The notes beneath the pieces were generated by a model. That model saw nothing but the letters and a program-made list of their open reading frames with translations, was not told the DNA's origin and did no database searches. A DNA stretch of 64,000 nt from Niabella pedocola (GTDB lineage: Bacteria > Bacteroidota > Bacteroidia > Chitinophagales > Chitinophagaceae). The stretch spans positions 496,001 through 560,000 of the forward strand of contig NZ_JAJNEC010000004.1 in assembly GCF_021044425.1 (NCBI RefSeq), written 5' to 3'. Positions 26,789 to 36,900 of the stretch are shown here, in pieces. The translations under genes were made by a program, and so were the position numbers. The first letter of the stretch is position 1. The number at the start of each line of letters is the position of its first letter.

Positions 26789-27265
26789 TTGAAGGCGATT
26801 ATATACAAAACAGCTACATTCCTTATTTTACTTTTTTTTAATCAGCGCCTGCTAGCCCAGGAAGGATTTATTATCGACTCTGTAGAGTTCTGCTCAATAA
26901 ATATTGCCATCCCCGATACCTGCACGGCAGAAACAAAACGCAGCGTTAAAGGTAAGAATTGGAGTATTGAGTGGAACTACTATGACAAAGGACGATTTCC
27001 TTCTACAAGAAAATTTTACTCGGGTTTTATGAAAACGATGGGTTACAAGTTTAAAGAAAAGAAGGCGGAATTTCTGATACTTAATAAACGGGTATCGGGA
27101 ACCATTGTTACATTTAAATCCGAAAATGAGGAAAACTATTCCATCTATGCATCAATGCTTGTCAACAAACAGATCGTTGTTATATTCCTTTCATTAAATC
27201 AGTATCCGGTAAATAACAGCAGCCTTCCCGATTTTGCGAAAGAAATCATACAATTCAAACAATAA
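26789..27265 (+). CDS. Secreted protein of unknown function, TTG start
   Basis: 158 residues. The start is TTG at 26789 because it gives a signal peptide (KAIIYKTATFLILLFFNQRLLAQ) and no ATG occurs before residue 84 or so. The mature part is mostly beta and Lys-rich, with one Cys pair (residues about 35 and 44). No family was recognised. The sequence is visibly more AT-rich than the neighbouring operons. Its stop is 3 bases before the next start, so the two genes form an operon and may work together. Confidence 0.72.
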   Translation: MKAIIYKTATFLILLFFNQRLLAQEGFIIDSVEFCSINIAIPDTCTAETKRSVKGKNWSIEWNYYDKGRFPSTRKFYSGFMKTMGYKFKEKKAEFLILNKRVSGTIVTFKSENEENYSIYASMLVNKQIVVIFLSLNQYPVNNSSLPDFAKEIIQFKQ

Positions 27266-27268
27266 CTT

Positions 27269-28417
27269 ATGAAGGAACCACTTCTGTTTGCTTTAATAAT
27301 GTTGCTGTTAACCACGACGAAGGCTCGTGGGCAAGATTCACTTCCCGACAACTTTACTATCGGTGATTTCATGGAGATCTATCATTCAGACAGCATTAAG
27401 ATCTCCTTCAGTTGCTTCGGAGGCATATCTACTAAACGATGCGCAGACTATTACCGGGTAGGCAAATTAGACCCCTTATACCTTAATGTAACCGGTCGCT
27501 TTCATGATTATTTCATGAACGGGAAAGTATATCTGGATGCTACTGCGAAAGATGGCAGTCTGACAGGGCCTGCTAAATACTATTATTCCAATGGACAATT
27601 AAAAGAAGAGGGGCAATATAAAGACGGTATCAGAATCGGAACCTGGAGATTTTATTACCCAACCGGAATACCACAAAAAGTATACTTTTATGAAGATGGC
27701 GTCCCTCTGGTTATGGAGGCGTTTACAGAAGACAACAAGCAGGTTGTAAAAAACGGAAACGGTCATTTTAAGACAGAATTCAGCAATCGTTCTGCCTGTA
27801 TAAAATTTAAAACAGAAGGAGATCTGATCAATGGGAAAAGATCCGGCCTCTGGTCATTTTCCAACATCAATGCAATGAAGCCGATCTCTGAAGAGCTATA
27901 CAATGACGGGATCTATATCCAATCAAGGGCCGATAACACAGATTATATTGAAGCCCCCAATACGGGGCTGTCTGTATACTATGGCAATGAAATTCTTCAA
28001 TTAATTGCAAGTAGTATCAGCTGTCCCGGTGATTATAGCTCATCTGTGAGGGACGCATTTTCGCTGTCGGCTTTTACTACCAGCTTACAGGCGACATTTG
28101 ATACCTGTTCTTTAATCTCTAAAAATCAATGGTTGCTCGTTGGCCTGAAGATCGGGACCAGAAGAGATCTATTAAGTCTGAATGTCGCGTCCTCCATTAA
28201 CGACAAGATACTTGAGAAATATATTTATACTGCCATTATGAACATCAGGAAATGGAAGCCTTCTTTTATTAAAGATAAAAAGATTGAGGCGGATTTTTTC
28301 TTTTCCGTTTTGGTCGATAATAATAAAATACTGATACCGGAAGATGTGATACGCAAAACTTTTCACAAACCATTACGGTTAAAGTACCCATCCCCTAGTC
28401 AGACAGCACATCCCTGA
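27269..28417 (+). CDS. Exported MORN-repeat protein with TonB-C-like end
   Basis: 382 residues with a signal peptide (about 1-21, ending in ARGQ). The middle (about 105-150) has MORN/YwqK-type repeats: GPAKYYYSNGQLKEEGQYKDG, then GTWRFYYPTG and a KVYFYEDG segment. The C-terminal part (about 310-365) has the shape of a TonB C-terminal domain (YIYTAIMNIRKWKPSF, then FFFSVLVDNN), a pairing that is common in Bacteroidota. Function is unknown; it may work at the cell surface or in the periplasm with the 26789 protein. Its end overlaps the convergent GNAT gene by 23 bases. Confidence 0.7.
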   Translation: MKEPLLFALIMLLLTTTKARGQDSLPDNFTIGDFMEIYHSDSIKISFSCFGGISTKRCADYYRVGKLDPLYLNVTGRFHDYFMNGKVYLDATAKDGSLTGPAKYYYSNGQLKEEGQYKDGIRIGTWRFYYPTGIPQKVYFYEDGVPLVMEAFTEDNKQVVKNGNGHFKTEFSNRSACIKFKTEGDLINGKRSGLWSFSNINAMKPISEELYNDGIYIQSRADNTDYIEAPNTGLSVYYGNEILQLIASSISCPGDYSSSVRDAFSLSAFTTSLQATFDTCSLISKNQWLLVGLKIGTRRDLLSLNVASSINDKILEKYIYTAIMNIRKWKPSFIKDKKIEADFFFSVLVDNNKILIPEDVIRKTFHKPLRLKYPSPSQTAHP

Positions 28418-28679
28418 TCTCTTTTATTTTTTCAAACATTGACCGCGCAAAAGGACAAAGCGGCAACACTTTTATATGCCCCGTTCTTGCAAAGGCAACC
28501 AGCTGCATCAACAGTTGTTTTCCCACGCCCCTGCCTGAAAATTGCGGATCCACAGCGGTATGATCGATGATCAATTTAGCATCACCGGCCCACACGTAGG
28601 TCATTTCTCCCGCTACGGCGTCTTCACTCATCGCCGTAAAACGGCCCTTTCGTCCATCGTCTTCCTGTATAATTTTCAT
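28395..28679 (-). CDS. Small GNAT-family N-acetyltransferase
   Basis: 94 residues from the ATG at 28679, the start typical for YjdJ-type single-domain GNATs; an earlier ATG at 28742 would add 21 residues with no family match. The acetyl-CoA loop is QFSGRGVGKQLL, preceded by LIIDHTAVDP and followed by LPLCPFARSMF. The acceptor is unknown. Its 3' end overlaps the end of the convergent MORN-protein gene. Confidence 0.85.
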   Translation of the reverse strand: MKIIQEDDGRKGRFTAMSEDAVAGEMTYVWAGDAKLIIDHTAVDPQFSGRGVGKQLLMQLVAFARTGHIKVLPLCPFARSMFEKIKEIRDVLSD

Positions 28680-28865
28680 TTTATCGTACTGTCTGCATTT
28701 AAATTTATATGCCGGCGGTTTTACCGTCTCATCTAACCGCATGACATGGCGCTCCAGCCTTGCTTACCGCTTTTGGAAGTCCGTCATCTCCCGGGTATTT
28801 CCATCAACCGTAAAAACTGCTACAATAAATATACTCCAAAATCAATATACTTCCAACCGGCATAA

Positions 28866-28893
28866 AAAAACCCCGGCCGGAGCCAGGGTTTTT
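28866..28893 (-). terminator. Rho-independent terminator of fusA
   Basis: On the minus strand AAAAACCCTGGC and GCCGGGGTTTTT form a 12-bp stem with one T-G pair and a TCCG loop, followed by two more T. It lies 24 bases after the fusA stop codon. Confidence 0.85.
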
Positions 28894-28916
28894 CTTATTC
28901 AATCGGGTTGCTGCAA

Positions 28917-31064
28917 TTATGCAGTAACTTTTCCTTTTGCTTTTGCGATCACTTCCTCGGCAATGTTTGTAGGAGCCGGAGTGTAGTGCGAGAACTCCAT
29001 GGTGCTGGATGCACGTCCGGAAGTTAATGAACGCAGCTGCGTTACATATCCGAACATTTCGCTCAGCGGCACCTGTGCCTTAATTACCTGGGCACCCGCA
29101 CGGGTATCCATTCCTTCCATCATACCACGACGGCGGTTCAGGTCACCCGTAACGTCACCCATGTATTGTTCAGGAGTGATTACTTCTACCTTCATGATCG
29201 GTTCCAGCAGTACGGGCTTTGCTTTACGCGCAGCTTCACGGAAACCTTGTTTTGCGCAAAGCTCAAACGACATAGAGTCAGAATCCACCGCGTGGAAGCT
29301 TCCGTCAAATACACGGATCTTCATGTTATCTACGGGGTAGCTGGCCAGTACACCACTGCTCATTGAGGTTTCAAAACCTTTCTGAATTGCAGGCACAAAT
29401 TCCCTTGGGATAGAACCACCAAAGATATCGTTTACAAACTGGTAGTTTTTGTCAGGATTCTCTTTCTTCCACTCTTCGTCTACAGGACCTATGCTAAACT
29501 GGATATCCGCAAACTTACCACGACCACCGGTTTGTTTTTTCAGGGTTTCCCTGTGTTCGATTGTTGCGTTGAATGCTTCTTTATATGCTACCTGGGGAGC
29601 TCCCTGGTTTACTTCTACTTTAAATTCGCGACGCATACGGTCTACGATGATCTCCAGGTGTAACTCACCCATACCACTTAAGATCGTTTGACCGGTATCT
29701 TCGTCGGTTTTTACACGCAATGTAGGATCTTCTTCAACCAGCTTCGCGATAGCCATACCCATTTTATCAACGTCGGCCTGAGTTTTAGGCTCTACGGCTA
29801 CGGAGATCACCGGCTCGGGAATGAACATGTTTTCCAGAACAATCGGGTGGTTCTCGTCGCAAAGGGTATCCCCTGTTTTGATTTCTTTAAAACCAACCGC
29901 TGCACCAATATCACCTGCCTCGATAAAATCGATCGGGTTTTGTTTGTTTGCAAACATTTTCATGATCCGGCTGATCCGCTCTTTCTTACCGCTTCTTACG
30001 TTCAATACATAGGAACCTGCATCCAGGTGACCGCTGTAACAACGGAAGAACGCCAGACGTCCTACAAACGGATCCGTCATGATTTTGAACGCCAGTGCTG
30101 CAAAAGGCTCTTTTGCATCGGGCTTCCGGGTTAATACTTTCTCAGGATCGTTCGGATCATGACCTTCGATCGCTTCTACATCTACAGGAGAAGGCAGGTA
30201 ACGGCAAACCGCATCCAGTGCTGTTTGTACACCCTTATTTTTGAAAGAAGAACCGCACATCATTGGTACGATGCTCAGATCGATACAAGCCTTACGGATC
30301 GCTTCGTGAATCTCCGCTTCAGAAATAGAATTCGGATCATCAAAGAATTTTTCCATCAGCTGGTCATCATATTCAGCTACGGCTTCAATTAATGCAGCTC
30401 TCCACTCTTCCACTTCCGCTTTCATATCATCGGGGATCGGTACTTCAGTGTAGGTCATTCCCTCTGTAGCATCATCCCAGATAATACCGGTATTTTTGAT
30501 CAGATCCACCACGCCTTTAAAGTTATCTTCCGCACCAATGGGTAACTGTAAAGGAACAGCCTTTGCACCCAGCATTTCACGAACCTGTTTTACCACGTTC
30601 AGGAAATCGGCACCCTGGCGGTCCATTTTATTTACAAACCCGATACGGGGTACCCGGTAGCGGTTTGCCTGGCGCCATACGGTTTCAGACTGAGGTTCTA
30701 CCCCGTCTACCGCAGAAAACAGTGCAATCAGACCATCCAGAACCCGCATAGAACGCTCTACCTCCACCGTAAAGTCCACGTGTCCGGGGGTGTCAATAAT
30801 ATTAAATGAATACTTTTTTGTATCTGCAGTAGCCTTTCCTTTATCGGTAGGAAAGTTCCACTGGCAGCTAACCGCGGCAGAAGTAATGGTAATACCACGT
30901 TCTTTTTCCTGTTCCATCCAGTCGGTTGTAGCAGCACCTTCGTGTACTTCACCTGTTCTGTGAATCATACCGGTGTAACGTAAAATACGTTCAGTTGTAG
31001 TGGTTTTACCCGCATCAATGTGAGCGGCAATACCAAAGTTTCTTTGTAATTTTAAATCTGCCAT
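28917..31064 (-). CDS. fusA: Elongation factor G
   Basis: 715 residues, the length of EF-G. The G domain has AHIDAGKT (14-21), GITITSAAV (switch), DTPGHVDFT and NKMDRQGAD; domains II to V follow. The sequence continues through IKTGDTLCD and the C-terminal DVTGDLNRRRGMMEGMD element. It drives ribosomal translocation with GTP. The str-operon partners (rpsL, rpsG, tufA) are not next to it here: on its 5' side a lipoprotein gene follows after 226 bases, so this copy stands alone with its own -7 element and terminator. Confidence 0.96.
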   Translation of the reverse strand: MADLKLQRNFGIAAHIDAGKTTTTERILRYTGMIHRTGEVHEGAATTDWMEQEKERGITITSAAVSCQWNFPTDKGKATADTKKYSFNIIDTPGHVDFTVEVERSMRVLDGLIALFSAVDGVEPQSETVWRQANRYRVPRIGFVNKMDRQGADFLNVVKQVREMLGAKAVPLQLPIGAEDNFKGVVDLIKNTGIIWDDATEGMTYTEVPIPDDMKAEVEEWRAALIEAVAEYDDQLMEKFFDDPNSISEAEIHEAIRKACIDLSIVPMMCGSSFKNKGVQTALDAVCRYLPSPVDVEAIEGHDPNDPEKVLTRKPDAKEPFAALAFKIMTDPFVGRLAFFRCYSGHLDAGSYVLNVRSGKKERISRIMKMFANKQNPIDFIEAGDIGAAVGFKEIKTGDTLCDENHPIVLENMFIPEPVISVAVEPKTQADVDKMGMAIAKLVEEDPTLRVKTDEDTGQTILSGMGELHLEIIVDRMRREFKVEVNQGAPQVAYKEAFNATIEHRETLKKQTGGRGKFADIQFSIGPVDEEWKKENPDKNYQFVNDIFGGSIPREFVPAIQKGFETSMSSGVLASYPVDNMKIRVFDGSFHAVDSDSMSFELCAKQGFREAARKAKPVLLEPIMKVEVITPEQYMGDVTGDLNRRRGMMEGMDTRAGAQVIKAQVPLSEMFGYVTQLRSLTSGRASSTMEFSHYTPAPTNIAEEVIAKAKGKVTA

Positions 31065-31173
31065 GATTTTTCTAAAGTTGAAATTATTTGATTTCAGAAT
31101 CCATCCTACTCATTTCCAATAACTTACAAAATAAAATGCTGTATCGGAACAGAATGAATGGAATTTAAGGCTG

Positions 31174-31181
31174 CAAAGGTA
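31174..31181 (-). promoter_or_regulatory. Candidate -7 element for fusA
   Basis: The minus strand reads TACCTTTG followed by CAG, an exact TAnnTTTG match 110 bases before the fusA ATG. The 5' leader it implies is about 105 bases. Confidence 0.45.
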
Positions 31182-31290
31182 GGAAAAATTGGCAAAAATC
31201 CCGGGTATCCATTTGGTATATTTTCCACAGCTGCCGCCGGGACGTGTTATAGTTTTGTAAATCCCCGATGCAGCCGGGTGCGGCGCGTTC

Positions 31291-32436
31291 CTAATCCCAG
31301 TCTGCCGCTACCCCTTCAGCAAGCATCTTTCCAGCGGCGTCTTTAAATTGTATAAAATGGCCGGAGATCTCGTAAGAACGGATCCGTGGCAATACGTCCA
31401 GGTAACGTTTCTCCACTTCCATAAATTCCGTACAGAATTTTTTAGTGGTTGCGATCGCTGAAAAGCGGATGGTCATTCCAGAACCGGCGCTGGTCGTAAA
31501 CATCGCCCTGTTGCATCCCGCCATACCATTTGTTTGCGCAAAATCGGTCAGATTAACCGAAGCGCGCGATTTTATGACCAGGTCTCCGTTTACCCCGTCG
31601 AGCTTTTTCAGCATCCATTCCCGGCGCAGGGGATCCCAGGTGCCAGCCGGAGGCTCTTTTTGCCCGCCGGCATCTGCCACGCCTTCCAGCAGCAACACAT
31701 CTTCCTTATCAAACAGCTTCAGCCGGTTGCCGATCACCTGGTATTTTGCCATCAGTGGCAGCGCTTTGGTGATGATCGACTCATAACCCGCTGCGTCCCT
31801 GCAATATTTATTAGTGCTAACAACCCGGGCAACGGAAATGGAAAAGGGAGCGGTAATGTTCGTAACAAAACGGAGTTGATTGCAACCCACAAAGGCGCCG
31901 GATGCCGAAAGATCGGTAAAATCGATCACCGGGCGCAGCATTGCAAAACTGTCGGAGCTAACATTGATCATTTTTGTGATCTGCCACCGGCGCCGGATGC
32001 TGCCATTTTCGTCTTCGGGCGCGATCACTGCTTTTAAAAGAGGACCTCCGTCCCTGCCAACCAACTCCAGTTGCCCGCCGGCGATATGGAACCGGTAGGC
32101 CGCCGCAAGATTTTCCTTCAGCGCTGTACTCAGCTCATCGTTGCAATTGCGCCTGTTGGGGTAAAATGCCAGTCCATCCAGCGCCACGCGGTTATGATGA
32201 CCAAAACGCGGTGTAAGCGCCAGCGTATCACAACCCGCCACCGCCACAGAGTGGTATACATTGCGCAGGTCCAGCTCCGTTTGGGAAAGCGGCTGCGTAT
32301 AACCGCTTAGTTCCGTTATCTTCCATTTATGATGCAGCCCCTCTGTTTGCATGGAGCTCACCAGGGGTGCCGTATGGCGGTTACAACCCGCAATAAGGAC
32401 CATTGCAAGTACCGGATACATTAAAATTACTCTCAT
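31291..32436 (-). CDS. Lipoprotein with three META/HslJ-like domains
   Basis: 381 residues with lipobox LIAGC (Cys18). Three repeats of about 110-120 residues follow, each with a W-x-hydrophobic opening (KWKITELSG, RWQITKMI, EWMLKKLDG), a central GC(D/N/R) segment (VAGCDTL, VGCNQL, AGCNRA) and a later Cys in RNCNDE, KYCRDA or KFCTEF. This is the META/HslJ beta layout with two Cys per repeat, so disulfides are possible. META proteins are linked to heat-shock, adhesion and protease-inhibitor roles, but none is proven for this one. It is divergent from the 32529 lipoprotein gene. Confidence 0.78.
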   Translation of the reverse strand: MRVILMYPVLAMVLIAGCNRHTAPLVSSMQTEGLHHKWKITELSGYTQPLSQTELDLRNVYHSVAVAGCDTLALTPRFGHHNRVALDGLAFYPNRRNCNDELSTALKENLAAAYRFHIAGGQLELVGRDGGPLLKAVIAPEDENGSIRRRWQITKMINVSSDSFAMLRPVIDFTDLSASGAFVGCNQLRFVTNITAPFSISVARVVSTNKYCRDAAGYESIITKALPLMAKYQVIGNRLKLFDKEDVLLLEGVADAGGQKEPPAGTWDPLRREWMLKKLDGVNGDLVIKSRASVNLTDFAQTNGMAGCNRAMFTTSAGSGMTIRFSAIATTKKFCTEFMEVEKRYLDVLPRIRSYEISGHFIQFKDAAGKMLAEGVAADWD

Positions 32437-32466
32437 ATTTCTTCTATAAAGGTTGGTCAGATATCA

Positions 32467-32474
32467 TATATTTG
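32467..32474 (+). promoter_or_regulatory. Candidate -7 element for the 32529 lipoprotein
   Basis: TATATTTG matches TAnnTTTG exactly, 55 bases before the ATG at 32529. The -33 element was not identified. Confidence 0.4.
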
Positions 32475-32528
32475 TATATCAATATATATCCTAATCTTCG
32501 AACAATACACAATTCAACACTAAAACTA

Positions 32529-32969
32529 ATGAAATTCAGATTGATCCCACTCTTATTGTTCACGCTTTCCCTTGGAGGACTCTTTGCCTGCCAAAAAAAC
32601 CGGGAAGTTGAAAGGAAAGCGCCTCCGGCATCCGAAGCCATTCAGGGTACCTGGCTGTTTAGTGCTTATAAAGGCCCGTTGAGAAGTCTTGAAATAGCGC
32701 CTTACACGTTACATTTTAGCAGTTCGGGGATCTTCGAATTACGATCACCCGATGGTGTTTTAACAGAAAAAAAAAGATACCAGCTTTTGCGTATGCAGGA
32801 AGGCATTCAACTCGATTTTCCCGACCAGCAAAGCGTCCTGTCTGAGGAGCCGTTATGGGGCATGAACGGTGCCACCCATATTGTGCTGCTCAACCAGGAT
32901 TCCCTGGTACTGGGCGGGCCGCCCTGCTGCCATCCGGAAGAATTGATTTATTTTATAAAACAACCGTAA
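32529..32969 (+). CDS. Small lipocalin-like lipoprotein
   Basis: 146 residues from the ATG at 32529; upstream in-frame extension is unlikely because it would precede the signal peptide and run over the -7 element. Lipobox GLFAC (Cys21). After a short linker the sequence has IQGTWLFSAYKG, then alternating strands (YTLHFSSSGIFELRSPDG), a pattern of a small lipocalin-like beta barrel. Two C-terminal Cys lie next to each other in PPCCH. Function unknown. It lies 87 bases before another small lipoprotein gene. Confidence 0.65.
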   Translation: MKFRLIPLLLFTLSLGGLFACQKNREVERKAPPASEAIQGTWLFSAYKGPLRSLEIAPYTLHFSSSGIFELRSPDGVLTEKKRYQLLRMQEGIQLDFPDQQSVLSEEPLWGMNGATHIVLLNQDSLVLGGPPCCHPEELIYFIKQP

Positions 32970-33056
32970 AGCGGGCTGCCGTTAATGCAGCAGCAATTGT
33001 TTCTTTACAACAACCCATTGCCAACCCAAACCTTCATACATCCAAAAGTATAACGC

Positions 33057-33620
33057 ATGAAATTCAGGTTTTATTTATTATGCCTCATCATTGCAGGTTT
33101 ATATGCCTGTAAAAAAAGCAACCCGGCACAGGAACAGGCCCAACCCGAAGAAAAGCCGGGTGTGCGTACCGAAACAGGTATCAAAGTAGTCATTGATGCA
33201 GCTTACCTCACCGATACTACAAAAGCGATCAACAGCAGTTATGAAAAATTTGCCGGGGTATGGAGACTCCAGCTATTTGTGTGTGGTACCTGCGGAGTAG
33301 ATCCCCGCAAAACAGATACCACTGAAATTCTTACCCTTCGCCGGAACGGACAATATGAGCGCATAAAAAATGATACGGTCTATTACGCAGGTACCTACAA
33401 AATACGGTATGATTACCGCTGCGGTAGCAATGCCCTTGAAAAAACATTCCTTTTTGAAGATGCAGCATCTGCGGAAAAAACAAAGGCATCTGGCGTTCCT
33501 TTTCCGGCTGAACTACTTTCCTCAACAATTGACATTTCCAATGCTACATTAACTATCGCCGCTCCAAAATGTATGATCGACATGAATGGTTACAGAACCT
33601 ATAAAAAAATTACCGAGTAA
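33057..33620 (+). CDS. Small lipoprotein with lipocalin-like core
   Basis: 187 residues with a lipobox ending LYAC (Cys18) and a linker rich in Gln, Glu and Pro. The core starts KFAGVWRLQLFVCGTCGVD and continues with LTLRRNGQYERI and YYAGTYKI, a lipocalin-like strand pattern similar in layout to the preceding protein. Cys residues cluster at CGTC and again at YRCGS and PKCMID, so disulfides are possible. No family name can be given. The next gene start is 286 bases away, after which the SusC unit begins. Confidence 0.65.
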   Translation: MKFRFYLLCLIIAGLYACKKSNPAQEQAQPEEKPGVRTETGIKVVIDAAYLTDTTKAINSSYEKFAGVWRLQLFVCGTCGVDPRKTDTTEILTLRRNGQYERIKNDTVYYAGTYKIRYDYRCGSNALEKTFLFEDAASAEKTKASGVPFPAELLSSTIDISNATLTIAAPKCMIDMNGYRTYKKITE

Positions 33621-33851
33621 TCGTTCTGTTCTTTTTAATAAAAAGTACCGGCCTTTTTTTATATGGGGTACGACGCTGCCTGATCCGGCCCGGTTATCAG
33701 TGATTTTGGCATACATTATAAAGCTGCTGCTTACTGCATTCCTGTTGGATCCTGTTGCTTTCCCGGGCCACCGGTAACGTATACATACGGGTATTCCCCA
33801 AACTACAGTACGATCATATATGACGCTTACACGTTTAAAATGGGTTATTTT

Positions 33852-33881
33852 TTTGATTCTTAAAATAATACACTATTTTCC
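33852..33881 (+). promoter_or_regulatory. Candidate promoter of the SusCD/cyanophycinase unit
   Basis: TTTG (33852-33855), an 18-base spacer, then TATTTTCC (33874-33881), resembles the Bacteroidota -33/-7 pattern with one mismatch in the -7 element. The ATG of the SusC gene is 27 bases further on. Confidence 0.4.
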
Positions 33882-33907
33882 GAGCGAAAACTAATAATTA
33901 TTTGAAT

Positions 33908-36900
33908 ATGGGATTAATTGTTTACGGGAAAAGGAACGGGCAGTATCGGGCTTTTTCAACGAGCACACAAAAAACCAGCACCATCTTCTTATTCTTTTTG
34001 CTTCTTGCTTTCCAGGCAAAGGCGGTGGAATCATATAAACACCTGCCAGACCTGAAAGCAGACATTCATAAAAGGAATGCCTTTTTCAACACAATAACCG
34101 GAAAGGTTGTTGACCAGGAGGGTAACGCGATTGTGGGTGCAGTGGTGCGTGTTATTGGAAGTACATCCGGCGTTATAACGGCTACTGATGGATCTTTTAC
34201 TATTACGGCCAATGAGGGCGAAACGTTAGATATTTCGCACGTCTCTTATCTTTCTCAAACCGTTAAAGTGGGAAAGGAAAACAACATCACCGTTACCCTT
34301 CAGCAAAACATCAATCACCTGGAGCAGATCGTGGTAACCGGTTATACCCAGTATTCAAAAAGCAAGAGTCCGAGCGCTGCCGTTCAGGTAAATGCCGCCG
34401 ATATTAATAAAGTACCCATGAGCAGCGTTGAGCAGGCCCTGCAGGGACGGGTACCGGGTCTTAGCATAATTTCAAGCTCCGGCCAGCCGGGCCAGGTGGC
34501 TGCCGTGGTTATCAGAGGAATTGGCTCCATCAACGGTTCTACTGCCCCCTTGTATATTATGGACGGTATTCCCATTGAAGGCGGTTATTTCCAAACCATC
34601 AACCCGGAGGATATCGAATCTTTTACGGTGCTGAAGGATGCATCTGCCAAAGCGCAGTATGGCTCAAGAGGGTCAAACGGGGTGATCATTATCACCACCA
34701 AAAAAGGGAAAAAGGGTAAGCTGAACATCGGTTATAGCGCTCAATACGGCTTTTCAACCCTCACACAGCCCACTTTTGAAATGATGGATGCAAAGGAACG
34801 TCTGAAATTTGAAGAAGAAGTTGGTTCGGAAACCGGGCGGGATATTGGTCCCGGATGGACCTATTCCCCGCTGAATCCGGATTATGCCACTCATACGGCA
34901 GATTGGCAGCGCAGGGCCAATGGCATATTGGATAGTCTGCAGCAAATGAATACCGATTGGAGAGATCTGTTCTTCCAGCATGGCAGCTTTATGGAGCAAC
35001 AGGTAAATATGAGTGGGGGCAATGAAAATATACGAACCTATAATGCCTTGGGATTGTGGAAAGAGCAGGGCATTGTAAAAGAAACAGGCCTGGACCGGTA
35101 TTCGCTTCGCAGCAATACCAATTTTAACTATGGCAAATTCACTGCGGGGATCAATGTTAACCTGGGCTATGCTGCATCCCGCTTTACATACAATGAAGGT
35201 GGCACCGGAGTGGGCTCGCCGATGGCATCTGTTTATTATGCCCTGCCTTATGAATACCCATACACCCCGGACGGTGTATTTTATGCTACCGATGCCGGTA
35301 TCGGATTCCTGGATACCCGCGAGGGAAGCCGGGGAATCGACGTATTGTACGGCACTTCCGATAAAACAGAACAGTTTAAGACCGTGCTTGGTCTGGATAT
35401 GGCTTACGAGATCATAAAAGGGCTAAAGATCAGCACCCGCGCGGGTATGGACCTGCGCAATTCTGTAGACCAGGTGTTCATCAACCCGCTGTCTTATATC
35501 GGAAGCAAACAATCCGGCGGCAAGGGTTCTTTCGGAGAAGGATTCAGAAGGAACTTCAATCTTGTTTCAACCTCCGGTATTACTTATAAAAAAAGAATCA
35601 ATATTCATGATTTTGAAATATCCGGATTTTTTGAGTACCTGTATAACAATGCGCGGTCTTTTAGTTACCGGGGATACGGACTGGATGACCGGCTGCCGGA
35701 AACACCTGCAGGCATAACCGTAAGTACTGCGTTCCTGCCGGGTTTGAGTGGCGGCCGCTCAAACAGTGCCATTCTTTCCTATATGGGCATCGGGCGTTAT
35801 ACACTGAACAATAAATACACTCTTACTGCCAGCTACCGCTATGATGGGGCATCGGTATCATCGGTACCACTCAAGAACCGCTGGCATGGGTTCTACTCCT
35901 TTGGTGCCGCCTGGGATGTGAAGGAAGAGGCCTTCCTGAAATCCAGTGAACTGATTTCGCTTCTAAGGCTACGGACCAGTTATGGTCAAACAGCCAGTCC
36001 CTTTGGCAGCAGCTTCGCTTATCTCCCTACCTATTCAGCAAATACAACCTACGGCGGCCTTCCGGCCATCCGGCCCACAAATATCGGTAACCCGGATTTT
36101 GACTGGGAATATGTGGATGAGTTCAACGCAGGAATCGACCTCTCGCTTTTCAGCACCCAACGCATAAAACTCGTGGCGGATTTCTATAACAAAATCACCC
36201 GGAACGTGTTTATAGACCAACCGCTTTCTGCCACATCCGGAGCAGGATCGGGAGGTACCGCACCATTGAGCTCTGCAAGAATGCGCAACAAGGGGGTTGA
36301 GTTCAGTTTGAGCGGCGATGTGATCCAGCACAAAGACTTCAACTGGAATATTGGCGCCAATGCCGCCTATAATCAAAACAAAATTTTACGGGTGAGTGAT
36401 GTTACGGATGAGTTGCCCGATGGCGATACAAGAATCATCAAAGTTGGACTTCCATATGGAACCTATTACGCACCCCGGTGGGCAGGTGTAGATCCGGCAA
36501 ACGGTGATGCACTTTATTATAACCGCGATGGTTCCGTTACCAACGTATATAATGCAGAGCAACAGTCTGTACCCTTATCCGCAGCCATGTATCCCAAATT
36601 AACCGGAGGCCTTACAACTTCCGCCCGCTGGAAAAGCATTACGTTGAATGCCTTATTCTCATTTGTATCAGGTGTGCAACGCTGGAATAATATTGACTTT
36701 TACATCGAAAACCAGGGATACATGACGAGCAATCAAAGCAAAAGAATGCTGTACGACCGCTGGAAAAAGCCAGGTGATGAAATGCTCCTGCAACGCATCG
36801 ATGTGCCCAGGAACTTTACATCCAAAGATATCCAGGAGGCTTCCTTTATGCGCCTGAGAAACGTAAAGCTGAATTACAGCATTCCTCCAACGCTGTTACA

